Positions 1-8,671 of a DNA stretch of 44,066 nt are shown piece after piece. Each line of letters starts with the position of its first letter. The stretch's first letter is position 1. A program made the position numbers and the translations under genes. Location: positions 1 to 44,066 of the forward strand of contig NZ_SMNT01000041.1 in assembly GCF_004348265.1 (NCBI RefSeq). Direction: 5' to 3'. This DNA comes from Methylobacterium segetis (lineage in GTDB: Bacteria > Pseudomonadota > Alphaproteobacteria > Rhizobiales > Beijerinckiaceae). The notes beneath the pieces were generated by a model, which had not been told where the DNA came from, made no database searches, and saw only the letters and a program-made list of their open reading frames with translations.

Positions 1-564
1 GAGGGCGAGATGGCTTCGCCGGAGGCGGCCTGTCTGGTGCTGCCGTTCGGGCCGGCACGCGCGCCTGCGCGGGCCTCGGCGGGGCGGGCGGCGGCGGGGC
101 TGGGTCTCGCCTGCCTGACGCTGGTTCTGACGGGCTTCTGCGGCCTGGCGGGGCGGCAGGCGGCGCGGATCGGCACGCTGGAGGCGGAGATCCGGGCGGT
201 GGACGCGCCGGCGCGGGGCTCGGCGGCGCGGCTGCGGGGGGCGGAGGGCCTCGTGGCGGATGCGGGCCGGCTCACGCAGCTGCGGGCGGCGCCGGGCGTG
301 GTGGCGCTGTGGGAGGAGCTGGCGCGGCTCCTGCCGGCGACGACGTATCTGAGCGAGATCGCGGTGTCGGGCGAGGGCGTGAGCCTGACGGGCTACAGCG
401 AGGGCGCGGCCGAGCTGATCGGCCGGCTGCAGGGCTCGCACCTGCTGCAGGCGCCGGTCCTGGCCGGGCCGATCGTGTTCGACCGCGCCCGCGCCCGCGA
501 GCGCTTCTCCATCCGCGCAACCCTGCGCGAGACCCGTATCCCCGAGGAGCTCCGCCAGCCATGA
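1..564 (+). CDS. gspL: GspL/PilN-like type II secretion inner-membrane protein (C-terminal part)
   Basis: The reading frame is already open at base 1, so only the C-terminal part is visible; the first in-window ATG (position 10) is probably internal. The visible protein has one membrane helix about 30-50 residues after that ATG, followed by a coiled-coil-like stretch and a small alpha/beta domain of the PilN/GspL periplasmic type, including the TYLSEIAVSG and VSLTGYS stretches. In the family, GspL anchors the ATPase GspE to the inner membrane and partners GspM. The stop overlaps the gspM start (ATGA), so the two are translationally coupled. A PilN-like protein fused to a cytoplasmic GspL domain upstream is the expected architecture, but that domain lies outside the window. 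Family level is fairly sure; the exact name rests on the following gspM to gspK genes. Confidence 0.75.
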   Translation, partial: EGEMASPEAACLVLPFGPARAPARASAGRAAAGLGLACLTLVLTGFCGLAGRQAARIGTLEAEIRAVDAPARGSAARLRGAEGLVADAGRLTQLRAAPGVVALWEELARLLPATTYLSEIAVSGEGVSLTGYSEGAAELIGRLQGSHLLQAPVLAGPIVFDRARARERFSIRATLRETRIPEELRQP

Positions 565-1136
565 GACCCGGCCCCGCCCTCCGCTTCGCCGTCTTCCTCG
601 GCTGCAACGCCCTCGCCCTCCTCCTCGTGAGCGGCCTGATCCTGTCGCCGGCGCTCGGCCTGCTCTCGGACCAGCAGGAGGCGATCGCGCGGATGGAGCC
701 GCGCCTGGAGCAGGCGCGCTCGGCCATCGCCCGCGCGGCCGCCCTGTCCGAGCAGGACCCCGCAACCCTGCAGGACCTCGCCCAGCGCTTCGTGCAGGGC
801 GAGACCGAGAGCCTGCTGCAGGCCGACCTGCTCCTGCGCCTGCGCGAGATCGCCGAGAGCCACGGGGTCGCCTTCGCCTCCGTGGCGAGCCTGCCGGAGC
901 GGGAGGCGATGGGCCGCCGGGTCGTGGGCGCGCGGATCGAGTTCCAGGCGAGCGACCACCGGGCCGCCGCCCTGCTGTCGAGCCTGGAGCGGGGCCCGGC
1001 CTTCCTGTTCATCCGCAACGCGCAGCTCTCCGCCGCGGGCGCGCAGCTCTCCGCCTCGGGTGCGGAGGAGCCCGGCGAGGACGCGGTCTCGGTCAGCGTC
1101 GAGGTCTACGGAGTGGCAGGATGGTCGCGCAGCTGA
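561..1136 (+). CDS. gspM: Type II secretion system protein GspM
   Basis: A 191-residue bitopic inner-membrane protein: a short cytoplasmic N-terminus, one membrane helix at about residues 8-30, a helical region rich in Glu, Gln and Arg (about 35-95), then a ferredoxin-like alpha/beta end. That matches GspM in size and plan. GspM partners GspL in the assembly platform that holds GspE and the pseudopilus base. The ATG at 561 overlaps the gspL stop by four bases, which decides the start; upstream in-frame starts would sit inside gspL. Its 3' end overlaps the next gene by 16 bases. GspM sequences are poorly conserved, so the call depends on size, topology and position between the GspL-like and GspC/N-like genes. 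Confidence 0.8.
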   Translation: MRPGPALRFAVFLGCNALALLLVSGLILSPALGLLSDQQEAIARMEPRLEQARSAIARAAALSEQDPATLQDLAQRFVQGETESLLQADLLLRLREIAESHGVAFASVASLPEREAMGRRVVGARIEFQASDHRAAALLSSLERGPAFLFIRNAQLSAAGAQLSASGAEEPGEDAVSVSVEVYGVAGWSRS

Positions 1137-1729
1137 TACCCGCGGCCTCCCGCGGCCTCCCGGCTCCGCCCGGACTGCTCTCTCCGCGGGAGGGCGTAGC
1201 CCCGCGCCGCGGGGTCTCGGCCCCGAGCCGGTCCTGGCTCCTGACCCTGGCCTGCGGCGCGCCCGCGCTCGCCGCCTCGCTCTGGGTCGCCTGGGCGGGG
1301 CTCCTCGGCCCGGTCGGCCCCGCCGCCGGCGCCGAGGCGGAGCCGCGCGTCGCCCGCCCCGCGCCGGCCCTGCCCCTCCTGCACGCCGCCGCCGAGACGG
1401 GCGTCGCCGAGATGCTGATCGAGAAGCCCCTGTTCTCGCCGAGCCGCGCCCGCGCCCCGAAGGCGCCCGTCCTGGCCGCGCAGACGATCGAGGCGCCACC
1501 CCCGCCGCCTCCGTCCCGTACCGTACCGAGCTATACGATGGGCGGTGTCCTGATTTCGGCCTCGGGTCGCAAAGTGTTGCTCCGCAGGCACAAGGGCGAT
1601 CGCGGCTGGTGGATCGGCGAGGGAAAAACAACGTCCGATGGATGGAAAGTATTGACCGTCACCGCTGAAAACGTGAACCTGTCCTGCGACGGTCAGGAAG
1701 TGCTCCTCTTCCTACGCCCGCATAGGTGA
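1121..1729 (+). CDS. GspC/GspN-like type II secretion HR-domain protein
   Basis: A 202-residue protein with a proline/arginine-rich cytoplasmic N-terminus, one membrane helix at about residues 39-62, the motif PLFSPSR at 103-109, a proline run at 126-131, and a beta-rich end (137-200) resembling the homology region of GspC. In known systems that region docks to the secretin N0 domain. No PDZ or coiled-coil module follows, so it is shorter than enteric GspC and closer to what databases call GspN or short GspC. It starts inside the end of gspM and lies just upstream of gspD, fitting a secretin-to-platform connector. The last third is visibly less GC-rich than the first two thirds. The GspC versus GspN name is uncertain. 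Confidence 0.7.
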   Translation: MVAQLIPAASRGLPAPPGLLSPREGVAPRRGVSAPSRSWLLTLACGAPALAASLWVAWAGLLGPVGPAAGAEAEPRVARPAPALPLLHAAAETGVAEMLIEKPLFSPSRARAPKAPVLAAQTIEAPPPPPPSRTVPSYTMGGVLISASGRKVLLRRHKGDRGWWIGEGKTTSDGWKVLTVTAENVNLSCDGQEVLLFLRPHR

Positions 1730-1753
1730 AGGTGAACGGGGGCGGGCAGTGCG

Positions 1754-4186
1754 ATGTTTCTGCCGGGACACGGGGCGGGCCGTAATTCGCGTCGACTGAG
1801 GCCTGCGACCCTCCGTCCGCACATCAGACTTCGGAACATTGGTCGAGTCACGCGGGCCTGCGCGGCTGTTCTGGTCGCGCTCGGCCTCGGCGCGGCCTCG
1901 CTGCGCCCCGCTGCCGCCGCGCCGCGCCAGGCGGCCGAGATGCCGGAATGGGCCGGGCGCGATCCCGCCCCGGCCCTGCCCGACGACGGCAAGCGCCGCC
2001 TCGGCGCGAGCCCCCGCACCCCGGATCCGGCCGCGCCCGGCGCCCCCGACAAGACCCGCATCGGCATCGGCTCGGGCAAGTTCTACGGCGAGCCGCGGCC
2101 GGCGCGCCCGCCCGCGGAGTCGGCCGCCGGGACGCACACGCTCAACCTCGTCGACGCGAGCATCCAAGAGGCCGCCGCCGCCGTGCTCGGCGACATCCTG
2201 GGCGTGAACTACACGATCGACCCCAAGCTCGAGGGCAAGCTCACGCTCCAGACGACGCACGCCGTCACGAAGGCGGGCGCGACGGAGCTGTTCGAATCGG
2301 CGCTGCGCAACGTCGGCGGCGCCCTCGCCCGCAGCGGCAACGTCGTGCGCGTGGTGCCGGCGGAGCAGGCGACGGCGGGCGGCCGGATCGGGATGGCCGA
2401 CCGCGGCGGGCCCTCCGGCGTCGGCAATGCCGTGAAGGTCCTGCCGCTCCGCTACGTCGCGGCCGCCGAGATGAAGCGGCTCCTGGAGCCGATCGCCTCC
2501 TACGGCGGCGTCGTCCGGATCGATCCCTCGCGCAACGCGCTGCTCCTCTCCGGCACCGACCAGGAGATCGCCGCGATGCGGGAGGCCGCGTCCGTCTTCG
2601 ACGTGAACTACATGAAGGGCATGTCCTTCGCCCTCGTGCCGGTGCGCTCCCTCGACCCGGAGGAGGTCGTCGAGAACCTGAGCAAGGCCTTCGCGACGAA
2701 CGGCGAGGGCGCCATGAGCGGGATGGTGCAGTTCATCCCGAACAAGCGCCTGAAATCCGTGCTCGTGATCTCGAAGCAGCCCGAGTACCTGCTCACGGCC
2801 AAGTCCTGGATCCGCAATCTCGACGGCGTCGCGGGGGGCCGCCGCAAGGAATTCTTCACCTACGTCCTGCGCAACCGGCAGGCGAAGGACGTGGTCGACG
2901 TCCTGAACGCGATGTTCTCGGACGAGACGGCCGCCCGCGAGGTCCGCTCCGCCCGCTCCGCCCGCACCGGGCTCGGCGACGGGCCGGGCAACGGGGCGCC
3001 CCTCGGCAACGGCAACGGCAACGGGTTCGGCGGCGATGCCGGGCCGGGCGGCTTCTCGGTGGGCGGGGGGAGCCAGTTCGGCGGGGGCGGCCTCGGTGGC
3101 GGCGGCTTCGGCGGTGGCGGCATCGCGGTCGGCGGCGGCTTCGGGGCGGGGGGCACGGGCCTGTCCGGCTCCGAGCGCTTCCTCGACGGGCCCCTCCCCC
3201 GGGTCGACGAGAACGGGAGCTACCGCTCGGCCGGGATCGGCGCGGGCGACAACGGCGAGCCCCGCATCAAGATCGTCGCCGACCCGTCCCAGAACGCCCT
3301 CCTGATCCTCGCCGCCGAGAGCGATTACCGGCGGGTCGAGCGGGTGCTGGCCAATCTCGACGTGCTGCCGAACCAAGTGCTGATCGAGGCGACCATCGCC
3401 GAGGTCCAGCTCAACGACGACCTGCGCCTCGGCGTGCGCTGGTTCTTCCAGAACCGCAACGGCTCGCGCTCGGGCACCTTCTCGGACCTCGTGAGCGGGG
3501 CGGTCGGCTCGGCCTTCCCCGGCTTCTCCTTCGTGGCCCGGGCGGCGGGGGGGCAGGTGACGCTGAACGCGCTGAACGACGTCACCCGCGTCGACGTCCT
3601 CGCCTCCCCGAGCCTGATGGTCCTCGACCGGCGCACCGCCGTCCTGCAGATCGGCGACCAGGTGCCGATCCAGACCCAGTCGGCCCAGAGCATCCTCACC
3701 CCCGGCGCGCCGGTGGTGAACTCGATCGCCTACAAGGACACCGGCGTGATCCTCTCCGTGACGCCGCGGGTGAGCGAGTCCGGCCGCGTGCTCCTCGACA
3801 TCGAGCAGGAGGTCTCGACGGTCCAGCGCACCACCTCCTCGAACATCGACTCGCCCTCCTTCGGGCGGCGCAAGGTGCGCACCACGGTCGTCGTCAACAA
3901 CGGCGAGAGCATCACGCTGGGCGGCCTGATCCAGGACCGGACCACGATCGGGGAGACGCGGGTGCCCGTGCTCGGCGACCTGCCGATCATCGGCAACGCC
4001 TTCAAGGAGAAGCAGAACCTCGTCGAGAAGACCGAGCTGATCATCATGCTGACGCCCCGCGTCGTGCGCGACCTCAACGAGGCGGCGGCGGTCACCGACG
4101 AGTACCGCAACCGCGTCCGCAGCGTCATGCCGACCCGCGACCCGGTCCAGCGCCTGATGACGAACGTCAAGCGCAGCATCGAGTGA
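1754..4186 (+). CDS. gspD: Type II secretion system secretin GspD
   Basis: The outer-membrane channel of the system, 810 residues. A long, arginine-rich N-terminal stretch precedes a signal-like hydrophobic segment (about residues 33-55, ending near AAAAP). N0 begins near residue 126 and is followed by N1-N3 domains (KVLPLRYV, SFALVPVRS, FFTYVLRNRQAKDVVDVLN). A glycine/asparagine-rich insert of about 70 residues (about 408-475) interrupts N3. The C-terminal secretin domain has the hallmark VPVLGDLPIIGNAF at about 737-750 and ends with the TELIIMLTPRVV strand. Length is slightly above the usual 650-750, explained by the N-terminal extension and the insert. I see no better in-frame ATG or GTG nearer the hydrophobic segment, so the start at 1754 is kept. 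The stop overlaps a possible GTG start for gspE. No pilotin gene is seen. Confidence 0.95.
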   Translation: MFLPGHGAGRNSRRLRPATLRPHIRLRNIGRVTRACAAVLVALGLGAASLRPAAAAPRQAAEMPEWAGRDPAPALPDDGKRRLGASPRTPDPAAPGAPDKTRIGIGSGKFYGEPRPARPPAESAAGTHTLNLVDASIQEAAAAVLGDILGVNYTIDPKLEGKLTLQTTHAVTKAGATELFESALRNVGGALARSGNVVRVVPAEQATAGGRIGMADRGGPSGVGNAVKVLPLRYVAAAEMKRLLEPIASYGGVVRIDPSRNALLLSGTDQEIAAMREAASVFDVNYMKGMSFALVPVRSLDPEEVVENLSKAFATNGEGAMSGMVQFIPNKRLKSVLVISKQPEYLLTAKSWIRNLDGVAGGRRKEFFTYVLRNRQAKDVVDVLNAMFSDETAAREVRSARSARTGLGDGPGNGAPLGNGNGNGFGGDAGPGGFSVGGGSQFGGGGLGGGGFGGGGIAVGGGFGAGGTGLSGSERFLDGPLPRVDENGSYRSAGIGAGDNGEPRIKIVADPSQNALLILAAESDYRRVERVLANLDVLPNQVLIEATIAEVQLNDDLRLGVRWFFQNRNGSRSGTFSDLVSGAVGSAFPGFSFVARAAGGQVTLNALNDVTRVDVLASPSLMVLDRRTAVLQIGDQVPIQTQSAQSILTPGAPVVNSIAYKDTGVILSVTPRVSESGRVLLDIEQEVSTVQRTTSSNIDSPSFGRRKVRTTVVVNNGESITLGGLIQDRTTIGETRVPVLGDLPIIGNAFKEKQNLVEKTELIIMLTPRVVRDLNEAAAVTDEYRNRVRSVMPTRDPVQRLMTNVKRSIE

Positions 4187-4200
4187 GCGGGGCGGCCGGG

Positions 4201-5946
4201 ATGGAACAGGTTCGGTCCTCGCTCCGCGGCCTCGATCCCGCCTCCCCGGCCTTCGCGGAGCGCTTCGGCGCCTTCCTCGCGGAGGAGGGCCTCCTCGACC
4301 GGGCCGCCGTCGAGCGGGCGCGCCGCGCCGCCACCCTCTCGGGCGACCGCTTCGACGCGGTGCTGACGAAGCTCGGCATCCTCTCGGAGCCGGCGCTCGC
4401 CGCGGGCCTGTCGCGCTTCCTCGGCCTGCCGCTCCACGTGCCCGGCGAGGGCGCGCCCGAGCGCCTGCTGCCCGACGCGCTGCCGGCCCGCTTCGTCACC
4501 GAGAACCGGGTCCTGCCGGTGCGCCTGGAGGGCGGCGTGCTGACGCTCGCCGTGGTCGACCCGTTCGACCGGATGCCGCTGGAATCGGTCGGCCTCGTCG
4601 TCGAGGAGCCCGTGCGCGTCGAGATCATCGCGCCGGCCGATTTCGAGCGCCTCGCCGCCCAGCTCTACGCCGATCGGAGCGCGGCCGGGGCAGCCGGAAC
4701 GGGGCTGGAGGCCGACCACAGCGACACCGACCTGCAGCGCCTGCGCGACAGCGCCAGCGAGGCGCCCGTCATCCGCCTCCTCGACCAGATCATCGCGGGC
4801 GGCGTCGAGGCCGGCGCCTCCGACATCTACATCGAGCCGACCACCGCCTCCCTGCGGGTGCGCTACCGGGTCGACGGCGTGCTGCGGGTCGTCGAGGAGG
4901 CGCCCGCCCGGCTCTCGGCGGCCGTCGCCTCCCGCGTGAAGATCCTCGCCCGTCTCGACATCGCCGAGCGCCGCCTGCCCCAGGACGGGCGCATCAAGAT
5001 CCCGGTCCGGGGCCACGAGGTCGATTTCCGCGTCGCGACGATCCCGACGATCGACGGCGAGGCCGTGACGATGCGCGTCCTCGACCGCAGCCGCGTCACC
5101 CTCGACTTCGCGAGCCTCGGCTTCGAGAGGGGCCAGATCGAGACCCTGACCCAGCTCGCCGCCCAGCCGAACGGGATCATCCTCGTCACCGGCCCGACCG
5201 GCAGCGGCAAGACCACCACGCTCTACACGATGCTGCGGCAGGTGAACCGCCCGACCGCCAAGATCTTCACCGTCGAGGACCCGATCGAGTACCAGCTCTC
5301 CGGCATCAGCCAGGTCCAGACCCAGGAGGGTATCGGCCTCGACTTCCCCGCGATCCTGCGCTCGATCCTGCGCCACCACCCCGACATGATCATGATCGGC
5401 GAGATCCGCGACGAGGAGACGGCGCGCATCGCCGTACAGGCCTCGCTCACGGGCCACCTCGTCTTCTCGACGCTCCACACCAACAGCGCCGCCGAGACCA
5501 TCACCCGCCTGATCGACATGGGCATCGAGCATTTCCTGCTCGGCTCGACCGTGCGCGGCATCGTCGCCCAGCGGCTCGTGCGGCGCCTCTGCCCGGCCTG
5601 CGCCGCGCCCCACCCGGACGCCCCGGTGCTCGCCGCCCACCTGCCGGACCGGGTGCCCGCGCTCCGGGGCGCGGGCGCCCCGGACCTGCGCCGCCCGGTC
5701 GGCTGCGAGGCCTGCCAGGGCAGCGGATATGCGGGCCAGCTCTCGATCGCCGAGCTGATGCCGGTGGATTCCCGCCTGCGCGACGCCGTCCTGCGGCGCG
5801 CCTCCGGCACCGAGATCGAGGCGCTCGCCCGGGCCGGCGGCGTGCGCTCCCTCTACGAGGACGGGATCGTCAAGGCCTGGCAGGGCCTGACCGCGGTCGA
5901 GGAGGTGCTGCGCGTCACGAGCGGGATCGAGGCGCCGCCGGCATGA
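4201..5946 (+). CDS. gspE: Type II secretion system ATPase GspE
   Basis: The cytoplasmic hexameric ATPase that drives pseudopilus assembly, 581 residues from the ATG at 4201. A GTG at 4183 overlapping the gspD stop (GTGA) would add six residues and is an equally possible coupled start. The N-terminal GspE/MshEN domain occupies about 1-160. The ATPase core has Walker A GPTGSGKTTT at 331-340, Asp boxes, Walker B MIMIGEIRDEE from 396, and a His box around STLHTN. A zinc-binding tetracysteine module is intact: C464-x2-C467 and C502-x2-C505. Every catalytic motif needed for activity is visible. The stop overlaps gspF by four bases (ATGA). It could be mistaken for a PilB pilus ATPase, but the neighbours settle it. 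Confidence 0.95.
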   Translation: MEQVRSSLRGLDPASPAFAERFGAFLAEEGLLDRAAVERARRAATLSGDRFDAVLTKLGILSEPALAAGLSRFLGLPLHVPGEGAPERLLPDALPARFVTENRVLPVRLEGGVLTLAVVDPFDRMPLESVGLVVEEPVRVEIIAPADFERLAAQLYADRSAAGAAGTGLEADHSDTDLQRLRDSASEAPVIRLLDQIIAGGVEAGASDIYIEPTTASLRVRYRVDGVLRVVEEAPARLSAAVASRVKILARLDIAERRLPQDGRIKIPVRGHEVDFRVATIPTIDGEAVTMRVLDRSRVTLDFASLGFERGQIETLTQLAAQPNGIILVTGPTGSGKTTTLYTMLRQVNRPTAKIFTVEDPIEYQLSGISQVQTQEGIGLDFPAILRSILRHHPDMIMIGEIRDEETARIAVQASLTGHLVFSTLHTNSAAETITRLIDMGIEHFLLGSTVRGIVAQRLVRRLCPACAAPHPDAPVLAAHLPDRVPALRGAGAPDLRRPVGCEACQGSGYAGQLSIAELMPVDSRLRDAVLRRASGTEIEALARAGGVRSLYEDGIVKAWQGLTAVEEVLRVTSGIEAPPA

Positions 5947-7163
5947 AGTTCCGCTACGAGGCCTTCGACGGGGCGGGCAACCTCTTGGTCGGGGAGATCG
6001 AGGCCGCCAGCGCGGAGGAGGCCCGCGCCCTGGTGCGCGCGAGCGGGCCGACCCCCTTCGCCCTGCGCGCGGCGCGCCCCCTCGACCTCCTCTTCAAGGA
6101 GGTCCGGCTGGAGATGCCCGGCGCCAGGGCCGCCGACGCGGCGCTCGCCCGCCTCGCCCGCGACCTCGCCGTGCTGCTCCAGGCGGACGTGCCCCTCGAC
6201 GCGGCCCTTCGCATCGCCTCGGCCACCGCCGAGGACCGGCGCATGGCCGACCTCGCCCTGCGGATGCGCGAGGGCATCCTGCGCGGCGCCTCCCTCGGCG
6301 AGGTGATGGAGGGGATGCCCGAGGCGTTCCGGCCCGATTGCGTGCGGATCGTCCAGGCCGGCGACGTCAGCGCCGATCTCGGCGCCGCCATGCAGGACCT
6401 CGCCGACCTCCTCGACCGCCGCGTCGAGATCCGCGCGCGGGTCCGCTCGGCGCTGGCCTACCCCTCGCTCCTCGTCGGGCTCGCCGCCGTCTCCCTCTGG
6501 ATCGTGCTTGGCCTCCTGGTGCCCGCGGTGACGCCGATCTTCCACGAGAGCGGCATGGAGTTGCCCGCGATCCTGGCGGCCCTCGACGCCCTGCGCGCGC
6601 ATTCCGGGACGATCCTCGCCCTCGCCGCCGGCCTCCTCTGCGCCCTCGGCCTCGCCCTCATCCTCGGCCGGCGCAGCCCCGCCATCCGGCGGTGGCTCGA
6701 CCGCCTGCGCCTCGCCCTGCCCGTCACCGGGCCGATCGCGGAGACGCGCGAGGCCGCCCGCTTCACCCGCACCTTCGCGACCCTGATCAAGGCCGGGGTC
6801 GCCCCCCTCCAGGCCCTGCAGACCGCCTGCACCCTGGTGCGCAACAGCGTCACCCGCGCCCGGCTCGAGGCGAGCATCGCCGACGTGCGGGCCGGCGCGA
6901 CGATCGGCGCGGCGATGGAGCGGGCGGGCGCCCTACCCCTCGCCGCCCGCCACATGATCACGGTCGGCGAGGAGAGCGGGCGCCTGCGCGACATGCTCCT
7001 GCGCGCGGCCCTCATCCTGGAGCGGCAGGACCAGGCCCGGACCGACCGCCTGCTCGCCATCCTGACGCCGGCCGTCACCGTGCTCGTCTCCGGCATGATC
7101 GCGGCGATCATCCTCTCGGTGATGAGCGCGATCCTCTCGATCAACGACCTCGCCCTGCAATGA
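5943..7163 (+). CDS. gspF: Type II secretion system platform protein GspF
   Basis: A 406-residue polytopic inner-membrane protein with the duplicated T2SSF fold. The first cytoplasmic domain (about 60-170) carries LARDLAVLLQADVPLDAAL, followed by membrane helices near 175-195 and 220-240. The second copy (about 265-370) carries FTRTFATLIKAGVAPLQAL and a final helix near 375-400. GspF couples ATP hydrolysis by GspE to rotation or insertion of pseudopilins. Length is normal for the family. The start codon overlaps the gspE stop and its own stop overlaps the gspH start, both as ATGA, so translation is coupled along the operon. Confidence 0.94.
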   Translation: MKFRYEAFDGAGNLLVGEIEAASAEEARALVRASGPTPFALRAARPLDLLFKEVRLEMPGARAADAALARLARDLAVLLQADVPLDAALRIASATAEDRRMADLALRMREGILRGASLGEVMEGMPEAFRPDCVRIVQAGDVSADLGAAMQDLADLLDRRVEIRARVRSALAYPSLLVGLAAVSLWIVLGLLVPAVTPIFHESGMELPAILAALDALRAHSGTILALAAGLLCALGLALILGRRSPAIRRWLDRLRLALPVTGPIAETREAARFTRTFATLIKAGVAPLQALQTACTLVRNSVTRARLEASIADVRAGATIGAAMERAGALPLAARHMITVGEESGRLRDMLLRAALILERQDQARTDRLLAILTPAVTVLVSGMIAAIILSVMSAILSINDLALQ

Positions 7164-7645
7164 CGGGCCCGCGCCACGGCCGGACGCGCGAGGCGGGCTT
7201 CAGCCTCGTCGAGATCCTCGTGGCCGTCGCGATCCTGTCGGGGGTCGTCCTCCTCGCCGCGCCCCTGCTGCGGCGCCCGCCGGCCGAATTGCAGCTGCGG
7301 GCCGATCTCGGCCGGCTCGCCGCGGCGCTCCGGATCACGCGGGCGGCCGCGATGATGCGCAACGAGCCCCTCGCCCTCGTCCTCGACGCGGAGCACCGCC
7401 GCTTCGCCTCCCCGGCGGTGCCGTCCGTCGCGATCGACCCCCGCACCGAGGTGAGCCTCGACCTGCCCGATCCGGGCGAGCGGGCGGGCGCGGCCGGCCG
7501 CATCCGCTTCTTCCCGAGCGGGCGCTCGACGGGCGGCCGGATCCGCCTGCGCCTCGGCGGATCCGAGGGGCGGCTCGATGTCGTCTGGGCGACGGGGCAG
7601 GTTCTCGCGCAGCAGGGTCTCTCAGCCCATGCCGCCGGGCGCTGA
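7160..7645 (+). CDS. gspH: Minor pseudopilin GspH
   Basis: A 161-residue pseudopilin. The prepilin signal is clear: a short basic leader, predicted cleavage G13/F14, then FSLVEILVAVAILSG with Glu at mature position 5 (E18). The remainder is a beta-rich globular domain with a FFPSGRSTGGRIRLR stretch typical of GspH/FimT C-termini. GspH is a minor pseudopilin that links the major pseudopilus to the I-J-K tip. The GspG signatures are lacking, so it is not the missing major pseudopilin. It begins inside the gspF stop and overlaps gspI by 17 bases. Confidence 0.85.
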   Translation: MTGPRHGRTREAGFSLVEILVAVAILSGVVLLAAPLLRRPPAELQLRADLGRLAAALRITRAAAMMRNEPLALVLDAEHRRFASPAVPSVAIDPRTEVSLDLPDPGERAGAAGRIRFFPSGRSTGGRIRLRLGGSEGRLDVVWATGQVLAQQGLSAHAAGR

Positions 7646-8042
7646 CGCGGGCCGGGCGGCGCAGGGCGGCTTCGCCCTGCTGGAATTCCTGGCGGCCTTC
7701 ACGATCCTGACGCTGTTCCTCGCCGCGATCCTGGCCGCCCTCGCGGTCGCGATGCGCGGCGACCACCAGGCCGCCTTCCTGACCCTCGGGAGCGCCCTGG
7801 CCAAGGGCCGGCTCGCGGCCGCGGGCGTCGACTACCCCCTGCGTCCGGGGGCGACGGGGGGCGTGCTGCCGAACGGCTATCTCTGGCGCGCCGACATCGC
7901 CCGCCACGCCCTCGTCCCCCTCGGGCCGGGGAGCGCGGCCGCCGGCTACCGCGTGGCGGTGAGCGTGGCCGAGCCGCCGGAGCGCGGCGGGCGCTCGCTG
8001 ACCCTGCATTCCTTCGTGCTCGACCGGGCGGGGCGGCGATGA
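7629..8042 (+). CDS. gspI: Minor pseudopilin GspI
   Basis: A 137-residue pseudopilin starting at the ATG at 7629; an upstream in-frame start at 7578 would place an atypical 31-residue basic leader before the cleavage site. Predicted cleavage is G14/F15, followed by FALLEFLAAFTILTLFLAA with Glu at mature position 5 (E19). The small beta-rich domain and length suit GspI, which forms the pseudopilus tip with GspJ and GspK. Position between gspH and gspJ supports the call. The 17-base overlap with gspH and the ATGA-type junction with gspJ indicate coupled translation. Confidence 0.8.
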   Translation: MPPGADAGRAAQGGFALLEFLAAFTILTLFLAAILAALAVAMRGDHQAAFLTLGSALAKGRLAAAGVDYPLRPGATGGVLPNGYLWRADIARHALVPLGPGSAAAGYRVAVSVAEPPERGGRSLTLHSFVLDRAGRR

Positions 8043-8665
8043 TCGCGATCAACGCGCGCATGTCCGGATTCGTGATCGCGGAGGCGCTCGTCGCGCTCCT
8101 CCTCCTCGCCCTCACCCTCGGGCTCTCGGCCGGCATGTTCGGCTTCGCCCGGCGGCTCTCGCAGGCCGGTCACGGGCGGGACGTCCTCGCCCAGACGGTG
8201 GCGGGCGGGGGCGCGCTCGGGGGCTGGCTCGCCGCCGCCGCCCCGATCCGCCCGGCGACGCCGGCGGGTCCGGGACCGGTCCTGTTCGAGGGGCGGCCCG
8301 ACCGCCTCACCTTCGTCACGGCGAGCCGGGGCGACGTGCAGCCGGCGGGGCTTCTCGCCGTGACGGTCGGCTTCAACGGACGCGACCGGGGCGGCCCGAC
8401 GGGCTCGATCCTGTTCGACGTGGCGCCCCTGCCCGTCGGGGCCTCGCTCCTGCCCGACCAGGTGGCGCGCCAGACCCTGATCGCCCGCGTCGCCGGGGCC
8501 CGCTTCGGCTATTTCGGCGCGCTCCGGGAGGGGCGGCCGGCCGCCTGGCACGATGCCTGGACCGACGCGACCCGCCTGCCGCAGCTCGTCCGGCTCCGGG
8601 CGGAGCTCGATCTCGGCGGCCGCGTCGAGCCCCTCGACCTGTCCTTCCGGGTTCCCGGCTCGTGA
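8039..8665 (+). CDS. gspJ: Minor pseudopilin GspJ
   Basis: A 208-residue pseudopilin with a short leader, cleavage at G10/F11, and FVIAEALVALLLLALTLG with Glu at mature position 5 (E15). The larger beta-rich domain has LFEGRPDRLTFVTAS and VRLRAELDLGG stretches consistent with GspJ, the bridge in the GspI-J-K tip complex. Its start overlaps the gspI stop. It is the last plus-strand gene of the operon: six bases after its stop lies the end of the convergent prepilin peptidase gene, and I see no obvious intrinsic terminator between them. Confidence 0.83.
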   Translation: MIAINARMSGFVIAEALVALLLLALTLGLSAGMFGFARRLSQAGHGRDVLAQTVAGGGALGGWLAAAAPIRPATPAGPGPVLFEGRPDRLTFVTASRGDVQPAGLLAVTVGFNGRDRGGPTGSILFDVAPLPVGASLLPDQVARQTLIARVAGARFGYFGALREGRPAAWHDAWTDATRLPQLVRLRAELDLGGRVEPLDLSFRVPGS

Positions 8666-8671
8666 GCCCCC

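Noticed and set aside
1948..4200. Long in-frame extension upstream of gspE inside gspD
   Set aside because: The region is low-complexity Arg/Pro/Gly-rich translation of gspD in another frame. GspE homology begins only after position 4183.
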